Shown: positions 48,244 through 58,157, counted from the stretch's first letter. The stretch: DNA of 64,000 nt from Labrenzia sp. THAF82 (GCF_009363435.1 NZ_CP045354.1:1-64000), one strand, 5' to 3'. Notes: a model not told the origin generated them from the sequence alone. Numbers and translations: made by a program.

Positions 48244-50652
48244 CTACCTGTGCTTCAAAACCACGAGCGTGATATCGTCAAACACCTTGTATTCCCCGAT
48301 ATGCATCTTGACGTCATCGATGACGGCTTCAGCGATGCCCTTGGCCGATTTGTGGCGATTGCTGTGGGCACTGTCGCTCAACCGGTCCAGGCCAAACATG
48401 TTTCCGGCCGCGTTTTCAGCTTCCGTGATACCATCGGTGTGAAGGATCAGAATATCGTCCGGACCGAAACTCAAATCCAATGTTGCGACAAATGCGGAGA
48501 TATCTGCTTCCAAACCGACCGGGAACCCGAGATCCATAGTGTCAATGCGTTCGGTCTCGCCGGTTGATCGGATGATCAGCACTTCTTCATGCTGACCGGA
48601 CAACGTCACCTTGCCATCAACGTAGTCGACAAATGCAAGGGTCAGATGTTTGTCGGATTTGGTCCGCGTGATGTTCTTGTAGACGGCCCGGTTGAGCACA
48701 TCCAGAAACGCGATCGGATCCTTGTCACCCTTTTCCTGCAAGGCGCGGGCAACTGACTGAACCATCAGCATCAGCACGCCACTCTCCAAGCCGTGGCCGG
48801 TCACATCGCCGATACCCACCTTGATGTGTTCACCATCAAAGAGAACATCGTAGTAATCGCCGCCCACCTCATCGGCCGGTTCCATGAAGGCGGCAATCTC
48901 GATTTGCGGAATGATCTCGAGCTCGCTGCGACGTGGCAGCACCATCTCCTGAATGCGTTTGGCGACATCCAGTTCTGCGCCCAGACGCACATTCTCCGAC
49001 TTGAGCCGCTTGTTAAGCGCACCAATTTCCTTGTTCGCGGTTTCGAGCTTTTTCGTTCGCTCCTCAACCAGGTTCTCAAGGTTTTCGGTATGGAAACTGA
49101 TTTCTTCGGCCATGCGGTTGAACGCAAGACCGGCAGCTGCCACCTCATCGCGGGTCGGGATATCAACCCGGACGGAATAGTCCTTGTTCTGCAGCGCACG
49201 TGCTGCGCCGGCCAGCTGTGACAGGCCTTTGGTGATCCGACCGGAAATGGCGTAAACGGCAACAGTCACGATTACCAGACTGATCAGAAGCGCCGCGATC
49301 TGCCAATAAACGATCCGCTCCGTCGCCTCGGACAATTCATGCTGTACAGCCGTCAACGGTGCATAGATTTCGTCCTTGGCAACCATGAAGCCAAGGGTCA
49401 GATTTTCAGAGACAATCGTTTCGCCATTCCAAAGATTGATGGGCGAGAGTTCCTTCAGAACAACGATATATCCTTCACCCGTTTCTTCGTTGAAATCGCC
49501 ATCGCCGCCGAGCGTTATGGAATCGATTACCGTGCCTGTATTGTGCGGCAGTTCAAGATTTGCGACCTCGGGGAAACGGCTCTTCCCGAGGAGCCGATCG
49601 ATCCCGGTCACGCCCTGACCTTCACCACCTACAGAGACAAGACCAAGCGTTTCGGCACCGGCCTCACTCACGGCAATGACGTTTCCTGCCGACGACGTAA
49701 GAAAGCCGAACCCGGTCTCAGCGATCTTTACATTCTCAACCAGATTGGAGAGCTGATCGAGCGTGATGTCGACAGCCGCCATGCCAGCGACATCCGAACG
49801 GTCTGCTGTCCAGAGCGGGTAAAAGAAGCTGACTATGCGAGCGCCGGTGATCGCATCGATATATGGATCCGTGCCAACGATATCGCGGTCAACCGGCCGA
49901 TTGGCCGGGTCCTTGATCCAGCTTTGCCAGCCTTCATAGACGCCAGGAAAGAAGAAATCCCAGAAGTTGTCTTCGTTGTGGCCGGGATAAAGCTTGTCGA
50001 ATGTCTGCGCCTGATCCGTATAAGGCGTCGTGCGCATGATCGGCTTGTCTTTCGGGCCGACATAATACATCTGCAGTTTCGGCGACCCGGTCTTCAGGAT
50101 ACCGGGTGCAATCAGGTTGAAAGCGGAGCTGTCAGAAATCTGTGCCTCGACCTCAGGCAGCGGATTGCCCTCGTCGTCCAGCAGATACCCCCAGACACTG
50201 ACAACGGATTCCCCCGGTGAATTCTGTGACCAGCCGGCTTGCGGATTAAAAACAAGTTTGTCGCCAAGCTTGGGGTCTGCTTCGACAGTCCTGCCGACAT
50301 TGGTGCCGGTCTGAGGATTGTCAATCAACGTCTGCATGGCACCGCCAAGCGCTTCAACTTCGGAAAAAACCTGATCGAGCAGCAGATCGGTTCTGAGCGC
50401 CGTCGTGTCGATATATGTCCTCAGGTACTCTTCCGTCGCGCTGGTGAGACCGGTCGCGACCTTCTCGGTCGCGTCGTTGGACAAACGTTGCACATTCCAG
50501 ATGGCAACGCCGCCGGCCAGCATGAGATCGAACAGAACCGCCGCACCGACGACCGCAATGAATTTGGCCCGAAAACTGTGCCTCGAAAACCGGCCAACTG
50601 ATTGCCCGTCCTGCGGCTCCGGAGTTTCGGTCCCTACATGCGTGACACTCAT
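48244..50652 (-). CDS. Membrane sensor phosphatase: dCache-HAMP-SpoIIE
   Basis: An 802-residue membrane receptor. Helix 1 (about 30-51), an extracytoplasmic dCache-like ligand domain (about 60-400), helix 2 (about 430-452), HAMP, a coiled coil, and a PP2C/SpoIIE phosphatase domain (motifs EVGGDYYDV, GIGDVTGHG, HTDGITEA, FDDITLVV). The ATG at 50652 overlaps the stop of the methyltransferase gene (ATGA). It would dephosphorylate the STAS protein(s) on an external signal. Confidence 0.93.
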   Translation of the reverse strand: MSVTHVGTETPEPQDGQSVGRFSRHSFRAKFIAVVGAAVLFDLMLAGGVAIWNVQRLSNDATEKVATGLTSATEEYLRTYIDTTALRTDLLLDQVFSEVEALGGAMQTLIDNPQTGTNVGRTVEADPKLGDKLVFNPQAGWSQNSPGESVVSVWGYLLDDEGNPLPEVEAQISDSSAFNLIAPGILKTGSPKLQMYYVGPKDKPIMRTTPYTDQAQTFDKLYPGHNEDNFWDFFFPGVYEGWQSWIKDPANRPVDRDIVGTDPYIDAITGARIVSFFYPLWTADRSDVAGMAAVDITLDQLSNLVENVKIAETGFGFLTSSAGNVIAVSEAGAETLGLVSVGGEGQGVTGIDRLLGKSRFPEVANLELPHNTGTVIDSITLGGDGDFNEETGEGYIVVLKELSPINLWNGETIVSENLTLGFMVAKDEIYAPLTAVQHELSEATERIVYWQIAALLISLVIVTVAVYAISGRITKGLSQLAGAARALQNKDYSVRVDIPTRDEVAAAGLAFNRMAEEISFHTENLENLVEERTKKLETANKEIGALNKRLKSENVRLGAELDVAKRIQEMVLPRRSELEIIPQIEIAAFMEPADEVGGDYYDVLFDGEHIKVGIGDVTGHGLESGVLMLMVQSVARALQEKGDKDPIAFLDVLNRAVYKNITRTKSDKHLTLAFVDYVDGKVTLSGQHEEVLIIRSTGETERIDTMDLGFPVGLEADISAFVATLDLSFGPDDILILHTDGITEAENAAGNMFGLDRLSDSAHSNRHKSAKGIAEAVIDDVKMHIGEYKVFDDITLVVLKHR

Positions 50653-51827
50653 TTTGGTTTCCGTCCCGATGCGACCCAAATCGGCCAGCCTGCATATCCT
50701 CGTGGATGCTTGGCCGCGAAGATATGGTCCTGGAAACCCTGCCTGAATTCGCGGATCTGCTCTTCACTGTCACCACGCTCGACAGCCATCTTGCCGGCGT
50801 AGACATCTTCCCAGGACTGGATAATGTCGGCGAAATCCTGGGGATCGCCGTCCAGGTTGCTCACCATGAATGATTCCATCTGAATGTCTTCAAGGCCTGC
50901 ATCGATCAGGTACCGCCGGCTCTTGGGGCCAAGTTCGATATCCATGTTGAAATGGGCCCAAAGCCGCGCAACTTCATTGTAGGTGCGCTGGATTGATTCC
51001 GACCTCGGCTCACCCAGACAATGGGAGTTTTTCTCGTTGGTGATGTAGATGCGGCCGCCCGGCTTGCAGATACGCAGCAGCTCCTGAAGGATCAGTTCAG
51101 GCCGATCGAACACCTGAAGGGAATGGCGGCAGGTGACGAAGTCGAACTGGTCGCTTTCCAGCAGCATTTCGGACGCATCACCAAACACATAGTCGATGCC
51201 GCGAATGCCGAAATCCGTCGCGACCTTGCGCGCATAGTCGAGACTGGACCGACTGTGATCCAGAGCCACCAGCCGATCGGGCTGAAATTCCTTTTGCAAG
51301 AGAACCGCGAAATCCCCGATACCGCAGCAGATGTCTGCCACCTGCAATCCGGGTTCCAGGCCATGGCGCTGCAAGATGGCCCGTTCATGGCGCCATGTCA
51401 GTTTGGTCTGCGTGCGCAAAATCGGGATAAAGCCACCCTCTTCAAGGAATGTCTGGCCTGGATAAAACTCGTTATCGTATTCCCCGACGGTGATATTTTC
51501 GGACATGGTCTCAAGCACCGCGAATTTGCGGGTGGCCCAACCGACCACGCTCGAGGTTGTCACGTGAACTTTCAGATCGCTGCGCCCGCGCACCAGGTCC
51601 AGAATCTTGCCGGCGAAGGCATGAAAAGCGACATTGTTCATGCGCACCAAGCGGCGAACATTGACATAGAAGCGCCCACTGACGCTGGAAACGGAGCTTT
51701 CAAGCGCGGAAATGCAGCTGTTCATTTCCTCGCTGCGCTGCGGCCTCAAGCTGCCGTGCAATGAAAATTCCTGGTCGTTTTCGTTGAAGTTCCACTGAAA
51801 CCCTTGCGAAATACTGTCAGCAATCAT
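50649..51827 (-). CDS. STAS-like domain fused to a SAM methyltransferase
   Basis: A 392-residue two-domain protein. Residues 1-120 resemble the slr1659-type STAS fold, but the phospho-acceptor site has become RMNNVAFHAF (Asn65/Val66 in place of Ser-Ser). Residues about 140-390 form a class I methyltransferase (VADICCGIGDFAVLL, DASEML and LLRICKPGGRIYITNE). The substrate is unknown. It overlaps both neighbours by ATGA, so it is tied into the partner-switching operon and is its likely output enzyme. Confidence 0.85.
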   Translation of the reverse strand: MIADSISQGFQWNFNENDQEFSLHGSLRPQRSEEMNSCISALESSVSSVSGRFYVNVRRLVRMNNVAFHAFAGKILDLVRGRSDLKVHVTTSSVVGWATRKFAVLETMSENITVGEYDNEFYPGQTFLEEGGFIPILRTQTKLTWRHERAILQRHGLEPGLQVADICCGIGDFAVLLQKEFQPDRLVALDHSRSSLDYARKVATDFGIRGIDYVFGDASEMLLESDQFDFVTCRHSLQVFDRPELILQELLRICKPGGRIYITNEKNSHCLGEPRSESIQRTYNEVARLWAHFNMDIELGPKSRRYLIDAGLEDIQMESFMVSNLDGDPQDFADIIQSWEDVYAGKMAVERGDSEEQIREFRQGFQDHIFAAKHPRGYAGWPIWVASGRKPK

Positions 51828-52345
51828 TCTGTTTCGTCCTCAAGCGCCAATTCAGCGACCAGACACATGCGACCATTTTCAAGCCTGTCGATTGTCAAAC
51901 GCGCACCGTAGTCGACGCCCAGCTCCAGCAGCCCCAGGCCAGCATCCGGTTCGTCTTCTGTGAACAATGCTTCCAGATAAAGGGCTTCCGCATCCGAGGC
52001 CTGCACCTTTTCGATAGCCTTCCGGTAAGTCTCGAATGTTGGTTGATCTGCAGGAAAGGTCAGCTCTATCCGATCGTGGTTGCCCTGGCGGTGCACGGCG
52101 CATTCAAGCTTGCCGTCTTCTCCATGAACGCGAAATACAGTTTCCAGGAGTTCGTTCAACGCGGATGAATAAAGATTTGAAAAAAGCAGCGAATCCAGCC
52201 GATTGTGGCTGACCATTCGAGCCAGATACCCCGACATCAGATCGCAATGCGCCCAGTCAGAGCAAAAATCCTTGATATCCAAATCCATATGGAGCATCTG
52301 CGGCACGTCGGAATTCAATGACATGCCTTCAGAAGTCGCCTGCAT
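51824..52345 (-). CDS. Degenerate GHKL kinase-like protein (slr1658-like)
   Basis: A 173-residue protein related in plan to the kinase at 47695, but the N-box Mg-binding Asn is Thr69 (LNELLETVFR); the G2-like DAGLGLLEL remains. It is probably a non-catalytic binding partner for the STAS-like methyltransferase encoded next. First gene of the operon; the 258 bases upstream (52346-52603) should hold the promoter. Confidence 0.72.
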   Translation of the reverse strand: MQATSEGMSLNSDVPQMLHMDLDIKDFCSDWAHCDLMSGYLARMVSHNRLDSLLFSNLYSSALNELLETVFRVHGEDGKLECAVHRQGNHDRIELTFPADQPTFETYRKAIEKVQASDAEALYLEALFTEDEPDAGLGLLELGVDYGARLTIDRLENGRMCLVAELALEDETE

Positions 52346-52603
52346 TTCTATTCCCCCGTTGGCATAGTCCCTTGCACCCTTATGCGGAGTGTTCGCTGTT
52401 TTACACTTTGCACGGAAAAACGCTCTGGTGACACGTGTGTCATCAGTAATTCACTTATTTAATAATAGGGTTTCGCTCATTGTCGGCGATATGGCAACAG
52501 CAATCGCGTGGAAGGTTTCATGAATTCACGAGGTTAAGCCTTTTTGGTTTTCTCCCAAGGTTCCAAGTTGCTGCTTCGCGTGTCATCATCAAACCGGAAA
52601 ACA

Positions 52604-52633
52604 AGAAAACCCGCCCGGAATTATCCGGACGGG
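52604..52633 (-). terminator. Terminator after livK
   Basis: On the minus strand a 9-bp stem (plus-strand arms CCCGCCCGG at 52610-52618 and CCGGACGGG at 52625-52633, one G-T) is followed by TTTTCTTGTTTTC. Confidence 0.85.
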
Positions 52634-52668
52634 CTCAATCGGGTCAACCCGAACAGTGTGTCAGCAAC

Positions 52669-53772
52669 TTACTTGTAGTCGTACTGACCGTCTTTCCACT
52701 CATACCAGACATAACCAGGCAGAGAGACGTCGCCTTTGTCGTCGAAGGACAGGTCGCCGAGAACGGTTGCGAAATCACCAGCGTTCAGAGCACCAACGAC
52801 AGCATCATAGTCCGTGGACTTTGCAGTCGTTGCAGCAGCCGCCCATGCCTGGATCGCCGCATAGGTGTAAAGAGAGTAGCCTTCTGCGGTTTTGCCGGCA
52901 TCTTCAAGCGATTTCACGACGGGTGCCGCAATCGGGTTCTTGCGTGGGTCCGGAGAGAAGGTCATCAATGTGCCTTCGCCGGCCGGGCCGGTGATTGACC
53001 AATACTCGTCGGTGACGAGTGCATCGCCGGAAACGAGGATGGTGTCCATACCCTGGTCAACCATCTGACGCTTCATCAGGCCTGCTTCCGTGTGATAGCC
53101 GCCGACATAAAGAACGTCGATGTTTTCCTGCTTCAGCTTGGAGACCAGCGCGGTGTAGTCCTTTTCACCAGCGGTGTAGGCTTCGTAAAGAGTTTCGTCT
53201 TTACCAAGGCTGTTCATCACACCTTTGGTTGCGTCGGCCAGGCCCTTGCCATAGGCAGTCTTGTCGTGAACAACGGCAATGTTCTTGTCGCCGAATTCCT
53301 CGGCCAGATAAGTACCTGCAACCTGACCCTGCTGGTCGTCACGACCGCACACGCGATAGACACCCGGGCCCGGACGCTCATCGGTGAATTTCGGGTTGGT
53401 AGATGCCGGAGAAATCTGAATGATCCCCTCTTCAGCATAGACAGCGGACGCCGGGATGGACGAACCGGAGCAGAAGTGACCAGCCATGAACACGACACCC
53501 TTGCCGACCATCTGGTTTGCAACAGCAACGGCCTGCTTCGGATCGCAGGCATCGTCGCCCACTTCCAGAACGAGCATTTCGCCGTTGACGCCACCGGCGG
53601 CATTGATGTCAGCAACTGCTTGCTCGGCACCAGCTTTCATCTGCGCACCAAAGGACGCGTACTGACCGGTCATCGGACCGGCTGTTGCAATCACGATGTC
53701 CGCAATAGCAGCAGTGGACATGGCCACACCGGCAACAGCAGCAACACTCGCCAATAGATATTTTTTCATCAT
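52669..53772 (-). CDS. livK: Branched-chain amino-acid ABC transporter, binding protein
   Basis: Periplasmic LivJ/LivK-type protein (367 residues) that delivers branched-chain amino acids (or related ligands) to LivHMGF. Signal peptide MMKKYLLASVAAVAGVAMS, cut after AIA. Mature start DIVIATAGPMTGQYASFG is typical. The ATG is supported by GGGGAG 6 bases upstream; an in-frame extension to 53844 lacks one. Last gene of the liv operon, with a terminator behind it. Confidence 0.95.
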   Translation of the reverse strand: MMKKYLLASVAAVAGVAMSTAAIADIVIATAGPMTGQYASFGAQMKAGAEQAVADINAAGGVNGEMLVLEVGDDACDPKQAVAVANQMVGKGVVFMAGHFCSGSSIPASAVYAEEGIIQISPASTNPKFTDERPGPGVYRVCGRDDQQGQVAGTYLAEEFGDKNIAVVHDKTAYGKGLADATKGVMNSLGKDETLYEAYTAGEKDYTALVSKLKQENIDVLYVGGYHTEAGLMKRQMVDQGMDTILVSGDALVTDEYWSITGPAGEGTLMTFSPDPRKNPIAAPVVKSLEDAGKTAEGYSLYTYAAIQAWAAAATTAKSTDYDAVVGALNAGDFATVLGDLSFDDKGDVSLPGYVWYEWKDGQYDYK

Positions 53773-53934
53773 TAACTCCCCTGGTTCCAGTTTTCTGGAC
53801 CATTTTGGACACGAAGCCTGCGATTCCCAAAACGCCTGCTTCAACTTTGGCCGCGGTCAGAACGATTCTTATCTTATTTCGCCCAGAACCCAGCCGGTTC
53901 CCCATGGGCACACAATATGCGCCCCTGGAATTCT

Positions 53935-54303
53935 TCAGCCCTCAGCGTAGCGGTCAGATTGTCCTTCACGCAACCGCCAAGTGAACGGACCTGTTTTTTG
54001 GTAAAGCCAAACATACTGTGTTGTCATTTGGTTAGTCCGCGTATAGCGCCAGCCCCCGAGACCGAAGGCAAGCACAACCAGATAGTCCACAATCAAATAG
54101 TGCACGGACAACAGCGAGCCTTCAAAAAGGGCAAAGGTCAGGAACCTGATTGCCAGCGTCAACAAGAACAGGAACCACAACAACACCAAAATCGGACGCC
54201 AGGTGTTGGCGCAGGCACGTCCCGTCATCCAGGCCGCACCGCCTCCGAGCCCGCACAGCAGGATCAAAAAGACGCCTATGTTCGTTTCGTAGAGAATACC
54301 CAT
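53935..54303 (-). CDS. DUF6867 small membrane protein of the liv operon
   Basis: A 122-residue protein with three hydrophobic segments (about 8-24, 36-60 and 64-80) and a polar tail. AGGAGG lies 6 bases before the ATG. This gene is regularly found between livF and the binding-protein gene in alphaproteobacteria. Its role in transport is not established. Confidence 0.8.
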   Translation of the reverse strand: MGILYETNIGVFLILLCGLGGGAAWMTGRACANTWRPILVLLWFLFLLTLAIRFLTFALFEGSLLSVHYLIVDYLVVLAFGLGGWRYTRTNQMTTQYVWLYQKTGPFTWRLREGQSDRYAEG

Positions 54304-54313
54304 GTCGCGCCTC

Positions 54314-55045
54314 CTAATGCCTCCCGCCTTCAAGGTAAGCTGCCTGCACGTCTTCACGCGCCAGCAGTTCCTTGCCGGTTCCGGACATGGTGATCTTGCC
54401 GTTCACCATCACATATCCACGGTGCGCCAGTTTCAAGGCATGATAGGCATTCTGTTCCACTAGAAACACCGTCAGACCGTCGCTCTGGTTGAGATCCCTG
54501 ATCGCATCGAAAATCTGCTTTACAATGATCGGTGCCAGACCCAGGGAAGGCTCATCGAGCAGAAGCAAACGCGGCTTGGACATGAGTGCCCGCGCAATGG
54601 CGAGCATCTGCTGCTCACCACCCGATAGTGTGCCGCCGCGCTGGTTGCGTCTTTCCTTCAGACGTGGAAACAGGTCAAATGCCCGATCCAGGCTGCCGTC
54701 AACGTCCTCGTTGCCGGCCATTTCCGCACCCATGACGAGATTCTCCATCACACTCATGCGTGGGAAAATCCTGCGGCCTTCAGGCGACTGCGCAATGGAC
54801 TTTCGCATAATTTCATGCGTCGGCATGTGTGTGATGTTTTCGCCGTCATAAAGAACCTCGCCTGACGAGGCATGAGGCGTTCCGCAAATGGTCATCATCA
54901 GGGTGGACTTGCCAGCCCCGTTAGCGCCGATCAGGGAGACGATCTCTCCATTGTCCACCGTCAGGTCGACACCGCGCAGAGCGATAATCTTGCCGTAATG
55001 GGTTTCAACATTGCGGACTTCAAGCAAATGGCTCGGAGTTGTCAT
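54314..55045 (-). CDS. livF: Branched-chain amino-acid ABC transporter ATPase LivF
   Basis: ABC ATPase of 243 residues. Walker A GANGAGKST, signature LSGGEQQMLAIARAL, Walker B LLLLDEPSLGL, H-loop region FLVEQN. Overlaps livG by ATGA. Confidence 0.95.
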   Translation of the reverse strand: MTTPSHLLEVRNVETHYGKIIALRGVDLTVDNGEIVSLIGANGAGKSTLMMTICGTPHASSGEVLYDGENITHMPTHEIMRKSIAQSPEGRRIFPRMSVMENLVMGAEMAGNEDVDGSLDRAFDLFPRLKERRNQRGGTLSGGEQQMLAIARALMSKPRLLLLDEPSLGLAPIIVKQIFDAIRDLNQSDGLTVFLVEQNAYHALKLAHRGYVMVNGKITMSGTGKELLAREDVQAAYLEGGRH

Positions 55046-55887
55046 ATGCCGACCTCCTCTTCCACTGCATCTACTTCTTCATCCGGAACGCCGAGGTAGG
55101 CGGCAATCACCTTGGGATCATCCTTCACTTCTGGCGCTGTGCCGTCAGAAATCTTTTCACCGTAATCCAGCACCACCACGTGATCGGAAATTTCCATGAC
55201 AACGCTCATGTCATGCTCGATCAGAAGGATCGAGGTGTCGTGCTCCTTGCGGATATACTGAAGCAAGGAATTCAGTTCAGCACTTTCCTTGGGATTCAGG
55301 CCGGCGGCCGGCTCGTCAAGGCAAAGAAGTTCCGGACCGGAACACATGGCTCTTGCGATCTCAAGACGGCGTTGATCACCGTAAGGCAAATCAGCTGCAG
55401 GCGCGTCGGCACGATCAATCAGAGCGGTTTTTTCCAGCCAGTAGCGAGCCTTGTCGACAGCCTCGCGTTCAGCGCTCCGGAACGATGACAGGCCGAAGAT
55501 ACCCGCCACCGAATACCCTGAAGCCACCATGAGTGGATTGTGCTGTGCCACCATCAGGTTTTCCAGCAACGTCATCCCGCCGAATAGGCGAATGTTCTGG
55601 AACGTCCGGGCAACCTTTGCACGCGCGGAGATCTGAAAATCGGGCATGCGCTCCAGGAGATAGTGCTCCCCGTTGGAACGGTTCATCACCACCCGGCCTT
55701 CCGTTGGCTTGTAAAAGCCCGTGACGCAGTTGAACACCGTCGTCTTGCCGGCGCCGTTCGGTCCGATCAGGGCCGTGATATCCCCACGGCCGACATTGAA
55801 GGACAGATCGTCCACCGCAACCAATCCACCGAAGCGCATAGTCAGGTGCTCGATTGTCAGGACGGGGTTGTTGTCCCAGGAGCTCAT
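55042..55887 (-). CDS. livG: Branched-chain amino-acid ABC transporter ATPase LivG
   Basis: ABC ATPase of 281 residues. Walker A GPNGAGKTT, signature-region LPYGDQRRLEIARAM, Walker B LLCLDEPAAGLNP, LIEHDM H-loop. The C-terminal acidic tail (DEEVDAVEEE) is longer than usual. Overlaps livM by ATGA. Confidence 0.95.
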   Translation of the reverse strand: MSSWDNNPVLTIEHLTMRFGGLVAVDDLSFNVGRGDITALIGPNGAGKTTVFNCVTGFYKPTEGRVVMNRSNGEHYLLERMPDFQISARAKVARTFQNIRLFGGMTLLENLMVAQHNPLMVASGYSVAGIFGLSSFRSAEREAVDKARYWLEKTALIDRADAPAADLPYGDQRRLEIARAMCSGPELLCLDEPAAGLNPKESAELNSLLQYIRKEHDTSILLIEHDMSVVMEISDHVVVLDYGEKISDGTAPEVKDDPKVIAAYLGVPDEEVDAVEEEVGI

Positions 55888-57218
55888 CCGTGACCCTCCT
55901 GCACCAGATCGGAACTGATCCCCTTGCCTTTCTTGCCACTCAACGTGATCGAAGGATTACGGGTGGAGATCAGGCCGCGAGGTTTCCAGACCATGATGAT
56001 GACCATCAAGAGACCGAAAACGAGCATGCGGTATTCTTCCAGGCCGCGGAAAAACTCAAATCCGCCAATCATCACGATCGCAGCAATGACAACGCCGATC
56101 TGGCTGCCAAGGCCGCCCAGCACGACGATTGCGAGGATCACCGCCGATTCGATGAAGGTGAAACTCTCCGGGGAAATGAACCCCTGGCGTGTCGCAAAGA
56201 AAGATCCGGCAAAACCACCGAACATCGCACCGAGAGCAAATGCGGTCAGCTTGGTGTTGGTGGTGTTGATGCCGAGCGAGCGACAGGCAATTTCATCTTC
56301 GCGCAAAGCTTCCCAGGCGCGTCCAACCGGCAGTTTGCGAAGCCGCATCGTCACGAAGTTCGTGATCAGCGCCATCAGCAGGATGAGGTAATAAAGGAAG
56401 ATGATGCGGTGGATCGAGCTGAATTCCAGTCCGAACGTGTCCGCGAACCCGCCTTCCCCTCGTGTGAATTCGATGCCGAAGAAGCTCGGGCGCGGGATGC
56501 CGGAGATGCCGTCAGGACCACCGGTGAACTCATACCAGTTGAGCAGGACGACCCGAATGATTTCACCGAATGCCAAGGTTACGATAGCGAGATAATCACC
56601 GCGCAATCGCAACACCGGAAACCCGAGAATGATGCCCCAGAATGCCGCCAGAATGCCGGCGAGCGGGAGGCAGATCCAGAAGGAGAAGCCGAAGTACTCC
56701 GCCAACAACGCGTACGAATAAGCTCCGACTGCGTAGAATGCGACGTAACCAAGGTCGAGCAAACCGGCCAGTCCGACGACGATATTCAATCCCCAGCCAA
56801 GCATGACATAAGTTGTCACCAGAATGGCAAGGTCGAGATATTGCCTTGAGCCGCGTGCGCCATAAGCGGACATCAGCAGAAACGGCAGAACCACCGCCAG
56901 CACCAGGAAGATCGGCATGGCGTATTTGCCGAGCGGCGCAAGCGACTGCAAATTCGGCATCAGGCTGCCGGCCGTCTGAGTCACGGGTGTTTCCGCTTTC
57001 CAGACGAAGAGGTTCAGAAGCAGACGACCGCCGAAAACGATGGCCACCGCAACAGCAACAGCTCCCCAGCGGTAGACGATGCCGAGCTGCCCCCCAAGGC
57101 CGCTGGCGACTTCAGCCTTCATGCCGATGAGGACTGCAAAGAGTGCGAGCGCAATCAAGCCACCCGCCGCTGCATCCTTCACCGAATCCATGAAGAAGTT
57201 ATCGGATTTCACTGACAT
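55884..57218 (-). CDS. livM: Branched-chain amino-acid ABC transporter permease LivM
   Basis: Inner-membrane permease of 444 residues with about ten hydrophobic segments. Conserved LivM block GLAGLLDLGYVAFYAVGAY and the EAA-like loop WEALREDEIACRSLGI. The N-terminal extension (about 110 residues with three helices) is typical of the larger LivM form. Overlaps livG by ATGA and follows livH by 3 bases. Confidence 0.95.
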   Translation of the reverse strand: MSVKSDNFFMDSVKDAAAGGLIALALFAVLIGMKAEVASGLGGQLGIVYRWGAVAVAVAIVFGGRLLLNLFVWKAETPVTQTAGSLMPNLQSLAPLGKYAMPIFLVLAVVLPFLLMSAYGARGSRQYLDLAILVTTYVMLGWGLNIVVGLAGLLDLGYVAFYAVGAYSYALLAEYFGFSFWICLPLAGILAAFWGIILGFPVLRLRGDYLAIVTLAFGEIIRVVLLNWYEFTGGPDGISGIPRPSFFGIEFTRGEGGFADTFGLEFSSIHRIIFLYYLILLMALITNFVTMRLRKLPVGRAWEALREDEIACRSLGINTTNTKLTAFALGAMFGGFAGSFFATRQGFISPESFTFIESAVILAIVVLGGLGSQIGVVIAAIVMIGGFEFFRGLEEYRMLVFGLLMVIIMVWKPRGLISTRNPSITLSGKKGKGISSDLVQEGHG

Positions 57219-57221
57219 GGA

Positions 57222-58157
57222 TCAGACCTTCTCCACTTCCGGCTTGCCGAGCAGACCTTCGGGCATGAAGATCAGAACGATTGCAAGGATGGAGAAAGCG
57301 GCGACGTCCTTGTATTCGACCGAGAAGTAGCCGGACCAGAACGTTTCGATCAGGCCAATCAACAAACCGCCCAGCATTGCACCAGGCAGCGATCCGATCC
57401 CGCCAAGCACCGCTGCGGTGAAGGCTTTAACGCCTGCAAGAAAGCCAATGTAGAAGTCGATCACGCCGTAGTAGAGCAGGAACATCAAGCCGGCGACCGA
57501 GGCGAGACCAGCACCCATGACGAAGGTCAGCGAAATCGTCCGGTCGACATTGATGCCGAGCAAGGACGCCATCTTGCGGTCCTGCTCGCATGCACGTTGC
57601 GCGCGTCCGAGAGACGTTTTGCTGATGAGCAGCGTGAAACCGATCATCAGAGCCACGGTGACCAGGATGATTAGGATCTGGGTGTAGGACAGCTGGACAA
57701 TGAACCCGGATCCGTCGGCACCGCCGTCAGTCAGTGTAAAACCGCCGGAAATCAACGGCTGCAGAGGCTTGTTACGTGCGCCTTGAGAGATCTGGACGAA
57801 GTTTTGCAGAGCAATGGATGCGCCAATCGCGGTGATCAGCGGCGCCAGGCGGAACGAGCCGCGCAAGGGCCGATAGGCAATGCGTTCAACTGTCCAACCC
57901 CAGGCAGCCGTCAGCGCCATGGATACGATCAGGACACCGATCAGTGCCAGAATCAAAAGCGCCACGGGCAAGGATGCCGTAATGCCGAGGGTTACAATAA
58001 AAATCAGCGCGATAAACGCGCCGACCATGAAAATATCACCATGAGCAAAGTTGATCATTCCAATGATGCCGTACACCATCGTGTAGCCGATGGCGATCAG
58101 GCCATAGATCGAACCCAGCGTCACGCCATTGATCAGCTGCTGAAGAAAGTATTCCAT
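57222..58157 (-). CDS. livH: Branched-chain amino-acid ABC transporter permease LivH
   Basis: Inner-membrane permease of 311 residues, first gene of the liv operon. Starts with LQQLINGVTLGSIYGLIAIG and the MINFAHGDIFMVGA block typical of LivH; the cytoplasmic loop has GRAQRACEQDRKMASLLGI. The promoter lies in the spacer shared with the divergent regulator at 58472. Confidence 0.95.
   Translation of the reverse strand: MEYFLQQLINGVTLGSIYGLIAIGYTMVYGIIGMINFAHGDIFMVGAFIALIFIVTLGITASLPVALLILALIGVLIVSMALTAAWGWTVERIAYRPLRGSFRLAPLITAIGASIALQNFVQISQGARNKPLQPLISGGFTLTDGGADGSGFIVQLSYTQILIILVTVALMIGFTLLISKTSLGRAQRACEQDRKMASLLGINVDRTISLTFVMGAGLASVAGLMFLLYYGVIDFYIGFLAGVKAFTAAVLGGIGSLPGAMLGGLLIGLIETFWSGYFSVEYKDVAAFSILAIVLIFMPEGLLGKPEVEKV

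Noticed and set aside
55854-56849. Plus-strand ORF of 331 codons
   Set aside because: Antisense to livM, with a composition (many Asp, Glu, His, Arg) typical of shadow frames.
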